In this document: one piece after another, positions 8,928-17,159 of the stretch
Layout of the letters: every line of letters starts with the position of its first letter
Numbering within the stretch: position 1 is the stretch's first letter
Assembly: GCA_036651815.1 (NCBI GenBank)
Contig: JAVVXB010000004.1
Coordinates: 1-64,000 of the forward strand
Length of the DNA stretch: 64,000 nt
Origin: JAVVXB01 sp036651815
Lineage (GTDB): Bacteria > Bacillota > Clostridia > Christensenellales > CAG-138
Direction of reading: 5' to 3'
Made by a program: the position numbers and the translations under genes
Notes under the pieces: generated by a model
Seen by the model: the letters and a program-made list of their open reading frames with translations, nothing else
Told to the model about the DNA's origin: nothing
The model's database searches: none

Positions 8928-9554
8928 TCACATGGTGCGCATGAGCCCGATGACTTTTCCTGCCAGTTCGACTTCCTCATAAGAAACATAGATCGGCTCG
9001 AACATCGGATTCTCAGGCTGCAGTCGAATTCGATTAGGCTCACGATAAAGCCTCTTAACAGTTGCACTTTCGCCATGGACGCGTGCGACAACGATATCCC
9101 CGTCATCACAGGTGCAATCATGATTGACAACGAGGATATCACCGTTATAAATCCCAGCATCTAGCATGCTTTCGCCTTCCACTCGTAGCATATAAACCTC
9201 ATCGGATGTTTTGCCATGGAGCAGCAGGGATGGAATCGGAAATGAATCCTCGATATTTTCAGTCGCAAGAATCGGTTGGCCTGCCGCAACATGTCCAATC
9301 AATGAAATGACATCGGGCGTTGAAAACGAATCGCATGACACACCAGATATAATTTGAATGGAACGTTGTTTGTTAGGGTTTCGTAGGATCATGCCTTTCT
9401 GTTCCAGATTTTTAAGATGTACATGAACGGTTGCTGTCGATTTCAGCCCAACAGCTTCACAAATTTCGCGTACCGATGGTGGAAAAGCATGGTCTTCTAT
9501 GTATGTCAGAATGAAATTGTAGATCTGTTGCTGTGGATTCGTCAGCTTTTTCAT
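8928..9554 (-). CDS. lexA: SOS repressor LexA
   Basis: Repressor of the SOS regulon, 208 aa. It has an N-terminal winged helix (about 1-65), the self-cleavage site A91-G92 in HVAAGQP, and the catalytic dyad S129 (EGESML) and K167 (ATVKRLY). ATG 9554 is chosen because GGAGG (9565-9561) sits 6 nt upstream and MKKLT is a typical LexA N terminus. An in-frame upstream start near 9602 would lie inside the operator. Two LexA boxes overlap its promoter, so it is autoregulated. Convergent with the preceding operon. Confidence 0.97.
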   Translation of the reverse strand: MKKLTNPQQQIYNFILTYIEDHAFPPSVREICEAVGLKSTATVHVHLKNLEQKGMILRNPNKQRSIQIISGVSCDSFSTPDVISLIGHVAAGQPILATENIEDSFPIPSLLLHGKTSDEVYMLRVEGESMLDAGIYNGDILVVNHDCTCDDGDIVVARVHGESATVKRLYREPNRIRLQPENPMFEPIYVSYEEVELAGKVIGLMRTM

Positions 9555-9592
9555 GAATTTCCTCCAAATAGATGTCTGTTTTTCGCATGCAT

Positions 9593-9632
9593 AGTATAAC
9601 ACGAACGTTTGTTTATTGCAAACATTTGTTCG
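9593..9632 (-). promoter_or_regulatory. lexA promoter with two LexA (SOS) boxes
   Basis: On the minus strand: -35 TTGCAA (9621-9616), 17-bp spacer, -10 TATACT (9598-9593). Two sites match the Gram-positive SOS box CGAAC-N4-GTTYG. One is CGAACGTTTGTTTA (9602-9615) inside the spacer; the other is CAAACATTTGTTCG (9619-9632) across the -35 box. The second box is also close to the divergent promoter for the gene at 9682. Confidence 0.85.
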
Positions 9633-9639
9633 AAATATC

Positions 9640-9667
9640 TTGATTTTTTAATTTTAGCGTGTATACT
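9640..9667 (+). promoter_or_regulatory. Promoter of the small Cys-rich gene
   Basis: TTGATT (9640-9645), 16-bp spacer, TATACT (9662-9667). The -35 box begins 8 bp after the second LexA box, so LexA bound there could also repress this direction. Confidence 0.6.
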
Positions 9668-9681
9668 AATGAGCAAGGATT

Positions 9682-9951
9682 ATGAAGAGATGTATTTTAG
9701 AAGAGAAGATTTGTGATAACTGCGGTCATTGCGATGACCGTTGTGAGCTTGATCCTCAAAAAATATGTGACAATTGCTTTCGCTGTCTCGATGAGATGGT
9801 CGCGCAACCGTACATTGACATTCCGATTTCCGGTGTGTATACGGAAGATGATTTCATTCCAGATGAACCAATGGTAATCGAAAAAGCTCACTATATCGAT
9901 GCGCATACGCTGTATGGGCTGTCGGGTGAACGTCGCAGGAAATCTGAATAA
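9682..9951 (+). CDS. Small Cys-rich (zinc-finger-like) protein, possibly SOS-regulated
   Basis: 89-aa protein of unknown function. The N-terminal half has two Cys clusters, CDNCGHCDDRC and CDNCFRC (residues about 11-35), suited to binding zinc or an Fe-S cluster. The rest is acidic, with a basic end (GERRRKSE). AAGGA precedes the ATG. It is divergent from lexA and shares an operator region with it, which suggests damage-inducible expression. I do not recognise a named family. Confidence 0.75.
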   Translation: MKRCILEEKICDNCGHCDDRCELDPQKICDNCFRCLDEMVAQPYIDIPISGVYTEDDFIPDEPMVIEKAHYIDAHTLYGLSGERRRKSE

Positions 9952-9958
9952 GTGGCAT

Positions 9959-11014
9959 TCAGTCATCTCTAAGTTTGATCTTTTTTGCTGCAATTCGTTT
10001 GTTTTCTTCTGAAGACGCAGCATAATGCTTACGGGTTGTGTTGACGTCTTTATGACCAAGAACATCTGCAACCAGATAGATGTCCTGCGTCTCATGATAC
10101 AGCATTGTACCATAGGTGCTGCGCAGCTTATGAGGAGTAATCTTCTTAAGTGGGGTAGCCAACGTCGCATATTTTTTGACCAGAATTTCTACTGCACGTA
10201 CTGAAATACGCTTCATTTGCATGGATAGAAAAAAAGCTTGCTCGTGTCCGGAAACCGTAATTTGCAAAGCCCTCCAATCATAGTATTCCTTCATCGCATC
10301 ATGTACTTCATTTCCAAAGGTTAGGATATCTTGTGAACCGCCTTTGCGCGTAACGGAAAAGGCATCATTTTCAAAATCAACATCTATAAGATCGATGCCA
10401 ACCAATTCACTGATACGGATGCCTGTTCCCAAAAATAAGGTTAAAATAGCAAGATCACGTAGTTTTGTCACATTGTGATATTGCTTTTGGCGCAAGGATA
10501 ATCCATCGCCCCGTTCCGCGGTATCCAAGAGATTGGCCACTTCGTTCGGTTCCAATCGAACAATCGCCTTTTCATGTAGTTTCGGAAGATCTACAAGGGA
10601 AGCAACGTTGGACGAGAGCAATTCTTGTTTAAAACAAAACTTAAAAAAAGAGCGTAGTGTGCAGAGCTTTCGAGCTTTGGCCTGTTGCTTATTCGTAAAC
10701 TCACGTTCATCCTTATAATACAGCGTCATTTGATCCAGATACATTTCAATGTGACAAGCTTGGATTTTTTCCAGATCGATTGCAGTGAGGGAGAGTAGGT
10801 CTCGGCCAAGAAACAGCTCCGGTTCAGAAATAAGGTAATAAAAGAATCCTCGCAAATCAATCGCATAGGCATACCGCGTTAATACGGAAGTATTGTTTTC
10901 TATGCTACGAAAAAAAGCGCTACAAAACATTGGAAGTTCCCGTAATATGGCACGAATTTTCAAGACGTATTTAATTTGTGTTCCCGTTTGGAAAGTGTTT
11001 TTTTGTTGCATCAT
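9959..11014 (-). CDS. Tyrosine recombinase, XerS-like
   Basis: Site-specific recombinase of 351 aa with all catalytic residues: R200 (GTGIRIS), K224 (TRKGG), H295-x-x-R298 (PHKLR), H321 (LGHKD) and Y331 (HYA). ATG 11014 is chosen because GGAG (11024-11021) lies 6 nt upstream; an ATG at 11068 has no clear site. The length and single-gene setting resemble the streptococcal XerS single-recombinase system, which resolves chromosome dimers alone. A dif-like palindrome lies 71 bp upstream. No phage or transposon genes surround it, so chromosome resolution is more likely than integration. Confidence 0.85.
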   Translation of the reverse strand: MMQQKNTFQTGTQIKYVLKIRAILRELPMFCSAFFRSIENNTSVLTRYAYAIDLRGFFYYLISEPELFLGRDLLSLTAIDLEKIQACHIEMYLDQMTLYYKDEREFTNKQQAKARKLCTLRSFFKFCFKQELLSSNVASLVDLPKLHEKAIVRLEPNEVANLLDTAERGDGLSLRQKQYHNVTKLRDLAILTLFLGTGIRISELVGIDLIDVDFENDAFSVTRKGGSQDILTFGNEVHDAMKEYYDWRALQITVSGHEQAFFLSMQMKRISVRAVEILVKKYATLATPLKKITPHKLRSTYGTMLYHETQDIYLVADVLGHKDVNTTRKHYAASSEENKRIAAKKIKLRDD

Positions 11015-11084
11015 CCAGTACTCCGGTTTGTCGTTAGTAGAATGAGGGATAAAAAGGCCTTCTATCATCAGTTACTTATTATGA

Positions 11085-11124
11085 CACAACTATTCGTTAA
11101 AGACAAGTTTAACGAATAGTTGTG
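11085..11124. repeat. Palindrome 17+6+17, candidate dif-type recombination site
   Basis: CACAACTATTCGTTAAA (11085-11101), the 6-nt centre GACAAG, then the exact inverse of the first arm (11108-11124). Two inverted arms about a 6-bp core match the layout of Xer recombination sites. It lies just upstream of the only recombinase gene in the window. No T-tract follows on either strand, so it is not a standard terminator. It could instead be an operator or an mRNA hairpin. Confidence 0.55.
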
Positions 11125-11141
11125 CAGAAACAGCGAATAAA

Positions 11142-11597
11142 TTATCTGATTGCGATATTTCCAGCCTGATTGATAGCGGCTCTAGCCAGCTCATCACAGC
11201 GGTTGTTCAACTCATTGTTCGCATGACCTTTAACCTTGATCCAACAAATTTCATGAGATTTTGTGCAATCTAACAAGGCTTGCCAAAGATCTTGATTTTC
11301 AACAGGCTTTTTAGAGGCCGTTTTCCAGTTGTTTTTAAGCCATCCGTTAATCCAGTGTTCCGTAAAGGCTCTACATAGGTAAGCACTATCCGTGTGCAAC
11401 GCGATCTTGCAAGATTCCTTGACGGATTTTATTGCTTGAATAGCGGCCATCATTTCCATCCGATTATTCGTAGTATCCGGATCGCTGCCCGAGAGCTCTT
11501 TTCGATGATCACCGTAGATTAAAATCGCTCCCCAGCCCCCCGGCCCAGGATTCCCAGAGCAGGCACCATCCGTGTAGATTTCTATGGATTTCATCAT
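11142..11597 (-). CDS. rnhA: Ribonuclease HI
   Basis: Cuts RNA in RNA-DNA hybrids. The 151-aa protein keeps the catalytic D10 (TDGACSGNPGPGG), E48 (NNRMEM), D70 (HTDSAYL) and D135 (NNRCDEL), plus H125 in KGHANNE. Size matches the Escherichia coli enzyme. It follows proC after 3 nt, so the two are co-transcribed. Confidence 0.97.
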   Translation of the reverse strand: MMKSIEIYTDGACSGNPGPGGWGAILIYGDHRKELSGSDPDTTNNRMEMMAAIQAIKSVKESCKIALHTDSAYLCRAFTEHWINGWLKNNWKTASKKPVENQDLWQALLDCTKSHEICWIKVKGHANNELNNRCDELARAAINQAGNIAIR

Positions 11598-11600
11598 ATA

Positions 11601-12401
11601 TTATTTGCTCATATGCTCTGATTTATCACAGCATATCGAGATCGCTTCCAAAACTGCGTTTCGAAAACCGAATTTTTCTAATGCAGCAACCGCATCGATT
11701 GTTGTGCCTCCGGGCGAACAAACGCGATCCTTTAGTTCACCTGGATGAATGCCGGTTTCCAAAACCATTTTGGCGGAACCCAATACCGTTTGCGCAGCAA
11801 GTTCATAGGCAATCGAACGTGCAAGTCCTGCGCGTACGCCTGCATCCCCCATCGCTTCAATTAATATGTATACATAAGCAGGTCCGCTACCACTAACGCC
11901 AGTTACCGCATTCATCAGTTTTGCATCGACCGTGATGATTTTACCAATCGCAGAAAACAGGGTTTTTGCATATGCACGTTCATCATCCATAAGGGTATCT
12001 CCCTGCTCAAATACGATCATCCCCTCTCCTACCATTGCAGGCGTATTGGGCATGATATGCATAATACGCGTATTGGTTGGCAAATGCATAGCTAAGCGAT
12101 TTCTGCTCCATCCTGCGATGATAGATAGAATTGCTTTTTCAGAAAAATATGATTGATACTCTAAAAAAACGGATGCACAGATATTCGGCTTGACTGCCAA
12201 TAAAAGGACATCGCTATTTTCCAACAACTGCGGGATGCTTTCTGCAACACAAATGTTGAGCTCCTGCTGTAAGGCTACTGTTTTCTGTACATTAGGATCA
12301 AAAATAGTAATGGATTTTGCATCAGCCGCATGACCTTTTAAAGTGCCGCGCAGAATCGCTTCCCCCATGTTTCCAACGCCAAGAATGCCAAGACGAAACA
12401 T
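11601..12401 (-). CDS. proC: Pyrroline-5-carboxylate reductase
   Basis: Last step of proline synthesis: reduces pyrroline-5-carboxylate with NAD(P)H. The 266-aa protein has the N-terminal Rossmann motif GILGVGNMGEAI, LAVKPN, HIMPNTPAMVGEG, and the C-terminal SGSGPAYVY and SPGGTTIDAV signatures. GAGG precedes the ATG. First gene of a proC-rnhA unit. Confidence 0.95.
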   Translation of the reverse strand: MFRLGILGVGNMGEAILRGTLKGHAADAKSITIFDPNVQKTVALQQELNICVAESIPQLLENSDVLLLAVKPNICASVFLEYQSYFSEKAILSIIAGWSRNRLAMHLPTNTRIMHIMPNTPAMVGEGMIVFEQGDTLMDDERAYAKTLFSAIGKIITVDAKLMNAVTGVSGSGPAYVYILIEAMGDAGVRAGLARSIAYELAAQTVLGSAKMVLETGIHPGELKDRVCSPGGTTIDAVAALEKFGFRNAVLEAISICCDKSEHMSK

Positions 12402-12429
12402 TCATTTTACCTCATTCAATATTTGCTCT

Positions 12430-12458
12430 ATCGTAGCATAAAACACAAACAGGTGCAA
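12430..12458 (-). promoter_or_regulatory. proC promoter
   Basis: On the minus strand: TTGCAC (12458-12453), 17-bp spacer, TACGAT (12435-12430), 28 bp before the proC start codon. Confidence 0.6.
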
Positions 12459-12642
12459 TATCCGATGCGGCGGAGTGGCGTAACGTAATAAGGATAGCGT
12501 CGAGCACGATTGTTGACATCTATAAGTTTGATTGTAAATACATTCTAAAACCGGCGCTAATCTCGGCACAAGTTATGTCGCATGATGTGTACATACAATC
12601 AAATTGTTGCAATGGTTCAGCTTGTTAATAGATCATGGATTT

Positions 12643-13380
12643 TCAGATGCACCGACCGCCGTCCACATGCAGCACTTCTCCTGTAATAAAAGATGAAGCC
12701 TCGGAGGCAAAAAACAATGCGGCTGACGCGATATCCTCCGGCATGCCGGCGCGCAGGAGTGGGGTATCCGCCACAATTTCTCGTATCGCTTCTGCTGTTA
12801 GGTCAGCGTTCATATTTGTCATCACAAATCCCGGTGCAATGCAGTTGACGCGCACCCCAGAGGGAGCCATCTCCTTCGCTAATGCTTTCGTAAAGCCAAT
12901 GACCGCCGCCTTGCTGGAAGAATAGGGAACCTCGCATGATCCGCCTGTTACACCCCACATTGATGAGATGTTGATGATGCTACCGTGTTGCTTAGCAATC
13001 ATATCCGGCAATACTGTTTTTGTTACAAGAAACATTCCTTTTGCGTTAACATTGAAGATTCGATCCCAGTCCGTATCGGTACAATCGGTTAACAATTGCT
13101 GCGGAAGTGCAACGCCGGCATTGTTCACAAGCACATTAATCTTTCCAAAATGAATATGAACACGATCTATCATACTTTGTACTTGAGCTGGATCTGTTAA
13201 CTCCGCCTGAACGTTCATCACGGACAGGTGTTGCGCTGACAATGCAGCACAGAGCTGGCGTGCGTCCTCCATATGCGCGTTTCCATGCAAAATAACGCGA
13301 TGTCCCTGCTGTGCAAATGCGTATGCAATTGCCGCTCCGATGCCACGGGATGCACCCGTAATCAAAACCGTATCTTTCAT
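12643..13380 (-). CDS. Short-chain dehydrogenase, YmfI-like (EF-P 5-aminopentanone reductase type)
   Basis: NAD(P)H-dependent SDR of 245 aa. It shows TGASRGIG (residues 8-15), NNAG, the Ser of the ISS segment and catalytic Y-x-x-x-K in PYSSSKAA. The run MWGVTGGSCEV resembles the YmfI branch, which in B. subtilis finishes the 5-aminopentanol modification of elongation factor P; FabG is the main alternative. No ribosome-binding site precedes the ATG, and a -10 box ends 6 nt upstream, so the mRNA seems leaderless. Divergent from nfo. Confidence 0.8.
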   Translation of the reverse strand: MKDTVLITGASRGIGAAIAYAFAQQGHRVILHGNAHMEDARQLCAALSAQHLSVMNVQAELTDPAQVQSMIDRVHIHFGKINVLVNNAGVALPQQLLTDCTDTDWDRIFNVNAKGMFLVTKTVLPDMIAKQHGSIINISSMWGVTGGSCEVPYSSSKAAVIGFTKALAKEMAPSGVRVNCIAPGFVMTNMNADLTAEAIREIVADTPLLRAGMPEDIASAALFFASEASSFITGEVLHVDGGRCI

Positions 13381-13415
13381 ACGAATATCATATCAAATAT
13401 GATATACTATAGCAA
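13375..13415. promoter_or_regulatory. Divergent promoter pair with palindromic operator (ymfI-like / nfo)
   Basis: Minus strand: TTGCTA (13415-13410), 17 bp ending in TGA, TATGAT (13392-13387), then 6 nt to the ATG. Plus strand toward nfo: TATGAT (13398-13403) or the overlapping TATACT (13403-13408), with TTTCAT at 13375-13380. An exact palindrome ATATCATA-N5-TATGATAT (13385-13405) covers both -10 boxes; it could be an operator acting on both genes or may simply reflect two back-to-back -10 elements. Confidence 0.6.
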
Positions 13416-13440
13416 TTGATCAGAGGGAGAATTTAATGCT

Positions 13441-14259
13441 ATGTTCATCGGATGTCATCTTTCCAACGCACGCGGTTTTTCAGCCATGGGCGCGGATGCA
13501 CTGCATATCGGTGCAAATACATTTGCTTTTTTCACTCGAAATCCACGTGGCGGCAGTGCTAAAGAAATTGATCCGGACGATGCACAAGCATTGATGTCAC
13601 TCATAACAGACCATGCATTCGGACTATTGGTTGCGCATGCGCCCTATACGTTAAATGCCTGCTCATCAGATCCAATAAAGCGTGAATTCGCACGCATATG
13701 TATGCGGGATGATCTTTTGCGGATGGAACAGCTGCCTGGGCAATTTTATAATTTCCATCCCGGTTGTCATGTGGGACAAGGAATTGAAATGGGCATTTTG
13801 CAGACAATTAATTTACTTAACGAATCGTTTATCGATCAACAATCCACAACCTTACTTATTGAAACCATGGCTGGCCAAGGCAGTGAAATCGGCAGTACAT
13901 TCGAACAAATTGCAGAGATCATCAGCCGTGTAACACAATCCAATAAAATCGGTGTATGTATGGATACCTGCCATGTATTTGCTGCAGGTTATGACGTGAA
14001 AAACGATCTGGACGGTGTCTTGACGCATTTTGATAAAACCATCGGTCTACGTTTTTTGAAAGCGCTGCATCTAAACGATAGTATGCAGCCACTAGGGAGT
14101 CATCGTGACCGCCATGCACGCATTGGAGAAGGTGAAATCGGATTGGACGCATGTCGACGCATTGTCCGCCATCCTGCCTTGTGTAATTTGCCGTTTATTT
14201 TGGAAACCCCAAACGAACTGACCGGTTATTCAGCAGAGATTCATCTTCTGCAAGAATGA
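13441..14259 (+). CDS. nfo: Endonuclease IV (AP endonuclease)
   Basis: Cleaves DNA at abasic sites. The 272-aa TIM-barrel protein has its metal ligands in HAPY, NFHPG, IETMAGQG, DTCHVFAAGYD, HLNDS, HRDRHARIGEGEIG and ILETP. AGGGAG precedes the ATG by 11 nt. A second AP endonuclease of the ExoIII family is encoded at 26023. Confidence 0.95.
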   Translation: MFIGCHLSNARGFSAMGADALHIGANTFAFFTRNPRGGSAKEIDPDDAQALMSLITDHAFGLLVAHAPYTLNACSSDPIKREFARICMRDDLLRMEQLPGQFYNFHPGCHVGQGIEMGILQTINLLNESFIDQQSTTLLIETMAGQGSEIGSTFEQIAEIISRVTQSNKIGVCMDTCHVFAAGYDVKNDLDGVLTHFDKTIGLRFLKALHLNDSMQPLGSHRDRHARIGEGEIGLDACRRIVRHPALCNLPFILETPNELTGYSAEIHLLQE

Positions 14260-14440
14260 TTCCTGGTATCTGGTTCCAATAGCTTTGGGGGAGCGTTCCT
14301 AAACTCCTCAAAAAGCATTTCGATATCTTTTCGTTCAATGCAAAAAATCCAAGATTTATCTCCAGCAACCCTGTGCATGGTTCGCTTGAATGGGAAAAAG
14401 CATTACCGAAAGCTATAATTTCTTCATTTAGAAACATGTC

Positions 14441-15625
14441 CTAATATGTCAGTTCTGATAATACAGTAGCTAACGGAACGTCATGTTCCCTTGCTGCATG
14501 TGCAACATCCTCATATTCAGGTTTGTTTTTTTGAATATCTTTTCCAATGGCCGTTTTAATTCGAATTGAACCATATTTTGTTTCTACAATTTGTTCGCTC
14601 CGGTTGAGTACATAACGGTTGCAAACCATTTTGCGTACGCCGAGCGTGGTTGTATGTAAAAAAAGAACCTGTGCCATAGCATCCGTGTCTATTATTCGAC
14701 ACAGCACCGTGAGCATTTGTGCAGGACGACCTTTTTTCATAAAAATTGGCGTACAGAACACATCCAGAGCGCCCGCAGACAATATGGTTTCCATCGCAAA
14801 AGCAATTGCTTCTCCCGTCATATCATCTAAGTTGCAGCAAAGTTCAACGATCTGATTTTGAGCCGTTTCAAGATGATTTATTTCCTGCTTTCCAATGAAT
14901 GCGCGCACACAATTGGGACGGTCAAATTGCTTAGTCCCCATACCATAGGATGTGTTTACAATTTGCATGGCCGGCATGAATCCGAATTTTTGTACAAAAT
15001 AGCGTAGAATGGCTGCACCAGTTGGCGTGGTAAGCTCTGCTTCGACAGGTCCTCCAATAATGGGTAGGCCGCTCAAGAGCGCAGTGGTTGCGGGCGCAGG
15101 AACTGATAGCAAGCCGTGAGCCGTCTGCACAGTTCCACCACCAACAGAAATGCGGGAGCAAGTAATGCAATCAGGAGCAATTTGTTCCAAAGCAAGGCAA
15201 CAACCAACGATGTCCACAATGGCATCCATCATGCCAACTTCATGAAAATGCACCTGTGCCACAGGTCTTCCGTGTGCCTTAGATTCTGCATCCGCAATCA
15301 ATCGGTAAATCTGTTTGGCATCGGTTTTGACCTGTGCGGAAACCACTAGGCCATCGAGCAACGCATCGATCTCGGAAAACGATTGTCCATGTGTATGAGA
15401 ACCATGCGCCACCCCCCCTTCTTCATGTCCATCAATGAATACGCGGATCTGGGTTCCACGTATCCCGCAGGAAATCACTGACTGTCGCGCAACGATTACA
15501 CCCGGTAGACTGAGCGCATTGAGTTGTGAAATCACTTCGTCAGGGCTACCAGTCAATTCGCTAAGCGCAGCCAGCAGCATATCCCCCGCTGCACCCATGT
15601 TACATTCCAAATAAAGCTGTTTCAA
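14441..15625 (-). CDS. larC: Nickel-pincer cofactor biosynthesis protein LarC
   Basis: CTP-dependent nickel insertase that completes the nickel-pincer nucleotide (NPN) cofactor. The 394-aa protein starts MKQLYLECNMGAAGDM, the family's N-terminal signature, and has a His-rich stretch GHEEGGVAHGSHTHG (about 66-80) that may handle nickel. Its start overlaps the larB stop by 4 nt. It is a single full-length ORF, whereas in Lactiplantibacillus plantarum larC is split and read through a frameshift. A 180-bp non-coding space separates it from nfo. Confidence 0.95.
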   Translation of the reverse strand: MKQLYLECNMGAAGDMLLAALSELTGSPDEVISQLNALSLPGVIVARQSVISCGIRGTQIRVFIDGHEEGGVAHGSHTHGQSFSEIDALLDGLVVSAQVKTDAKQIYRLIADAESKAHGRPVAQVHFHEVGMMDAIVDIVGCCLALEQIAPDCITCSRISVGGGTVQTAHGLLSVPAPATTALLSGLPIIGGPVEAELTTPTGAAILRYFVQKFGFMPAMQIVNTSYGMGTKQFDRPNCVRAFIGKQEINHLETAQNQIVELCCNLDDMTGEAIAFAMETILSAGALDVFCTPIFMKKGRPAQMLTVLCRIIDTDAMAQVLFLHTTTLGVRKMVCNRYVLNRSEQIVETKYGSIRIKTAIGKDIQKNKPEYEDVAHAAREHDVPLATVLSELTY

Positions 15626-16383
15626 ATGCTTTTCTCTCCCATATGGTTGATCTGGCTGGCCAAATATGCCGCGCCAAAACCGTTGTCAATATTCACTACG
15701 CCAACTCCGCTTGCACAGGAATTAAGCATAGCCAGAAGCGCCGCAAGGCCGTCGAAGCTCGCCCCGTAACCAACGCTGGTGGGAACGGCAATCACCGGGC
15801 AGTCAACAAGACCCCCAATAACGCTGGCCAGTGCTCCCTCCATGCCTGCGATAGCAATTACCACACGAGCCCTCATAAGCAAATTCAAGTGTCCAAGCAA
15901 GCGATGCAACCCTGCCACTCCAACATCATATAAACGGATCACATTGTTGCCCAGCAACTCTGCGGTAAGCGCTGCTTCTTCACATACCGGCATATCGCTT
16001 GTGCCGCCGCTTGCAATCACAATCGAACCGATTCCGACTTTTCCTGTGGTACGGTTAACCACGCAGATGCGTGAAAGCGGATCGTATTCAATTTTTGTTT
16101 GGCGAGCAAGACATTCCGCCGCTTCCTGTGACATGCGCGTAATCAAAATGTCTTTTCTTTGGCTCTCTAGCATAAGTTGCACAATTCCGCAAATTTGTTC
16201 TGATGTTTTACCAGCGCCATAGACGACCTCTCCAACGCCTTTTCGAATGCCGCGATGATGGTCAATCGTTGCATATCCCAAATCCGTATAGGGCGCTTCT
16301 CGAAAGCGGAGCAATGCCTCCTCCGTTGACAAAACGCCGGACTGTACATCCGAAAGCAATTGCAACAATTCCTGTCGTTCCAT
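15622..16383 (-). CDS. larB: Nickel-pincer cofactor biosynthesis protein LarB
   Basis: Carboxylates and hydrolyses nicotinic acid adenine dinucleotide, the first NPN step. The 253-aa protein has a C-terminal PurE-like domain with SGGTSDMPVCEEA, the IAGMEGALASVIGGL segment and VPTSVGYGASF. It follows larE after 5 nt and overlaps larC, giving the order larE-larB-larC. Confidence 0.95.
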   Translation of the reverse strand: MERQELLQLLSDVQSGVLSTEEALLRFREAPYTDLGYATIDHHRGIRKGVGEVVYGAGKTSEQICGIVQLMLESQRKDILITRMSQEAAECLARQTKIEYDPLSRICVVNRTTGKVGIGSIVIASGGTSDMPVCEEAALTAELLGNNVIRLYDVGVAGLHRLLGHLNLLMRARVVIAIAGMEGALASVIGGLVDCPVIAVPTSVGYGASFDGLAALLAMLNSCASGVGVVNIDNGFGAAYLASQINHMGEKSI

Positions 16384-16388
16384 TTCAG

Positions 16389-17159
16389 TTAGTTTCCTTT
16401 TCTAGGTTTATGATCAATCTCAATCGCAGTAAAGGATTGTGATAGCGCACGTTCCAAGGTCAGTCGTCCTTTAATTGCTCGTTGTAACTGTTCTGCCGAA
16501 AATTGCAAAAGGGCATCATTGCCACGCACGCGCACACGAAAATCGGTATACCCCATATGAAACAATTGCGTCTCAGCAGTTTCCACGCGATTGAGTAACG
16601 CCAACGTGATTGCCATGCCAGTTGGGATTCTGGTTGCGAGGCATGCGTAAGCTGGCTTATCGGCAACCATCAGTCCAGCCGAACGTGCAAATCCGCGCAC
16701 CATCTGCTTGGTGATGCCGCAAATGCGCAGCGGCGAGTATACGGAAAGCTCGGTTAACGCACGCATACCCGGTCTGTCATCAAAATCATCGCTGGCATTG
16801 GTGCCATCCAGCAGAACGTGGTATCCATCCGCATTTGCTTGTGCTGCAATGCTGCCGAAAATCATTTGTTTGCAATGATAACACCGCTCCGTAGAATTCT
16901 GAGCAACCATTTTATTAGTCAATACATCAACGTTTGATAGTACAGCAAGCGAAACGCCACAATCTTCAGCAATACGCTGCGCATCTTCCTGCTCAAATTC
17001 CGGCTGAAATACGCTCCTCACGAAATATGCTCGCATGTCGGCGCCACATTGAATGCCCGCATATAGCAAATACGCTGAGTCCACACCTCCGGATAATCCC
17101 AGCGCCGCTTTTGGATGTTCCTTAAAAAAGGCGACCAGCTCATCAGGTACGTTCTGCAT
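16389..17159 (-). CDS. larE: Nickel-pincer cofactor sulfurtransferase LarE
   Basis: ATP-dependent sulfur insertase that turns the pyridinium dicarboxylate mononucleotide into its dithio form. The 256-aa protein has the PP-loop SGGVDS (23-28). Cysteines C93 and C96 (RCYHCK) and C173 (ACLATRIP) are all present. C173 corresponds to the sacrificial Cys region of the L. plantarum enzyme, while a three-Cys set is known to hold a [4Fe-4S] cluster in other LarE proteins; a cluster type is therefore likely here. ATG 17159 has GGAGG upstream and overlaps the previous glycosyltransferase by 17 nt. Confidence 0.93.
   Translation of the reverse strand: MQNVPDELVAFFKEHPKAALGLSGGVDSAYLLYAGIQCGADMRAYFVRSVFQPEFEQEDAQRIAEDCGVSLAVLSNVDVLTNKMVAQNSTERCYHCKQMIFGSIAAQANADGYHVLLDGTNASDDFDDRPGMRALTELSVYSPLRICGITKQMVRGFARSAGLMVADKPAYACLATRIPTGMAITLALLNRVETAETQLFHMGYTDFRVRVRGNDALLQFSAEQLQRAIKGRLTLERALSQSFTAIEIDHKPRKGN

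Noticed and set aside
11085..11124. Palindrome read as an intrinsic terminator
   Set aside because: The stem is AT-rich and neither side is followed by a T-tract; a recombination site or operator is more likely.
14195..14437. 80-codon minus-strand frame after larC
   Set aside because: It overlaps the end of nfo by 65 bp, has a badly spaced ribosome-binding site and shows no recognisable motif. The 180-bp space seems non-coding.
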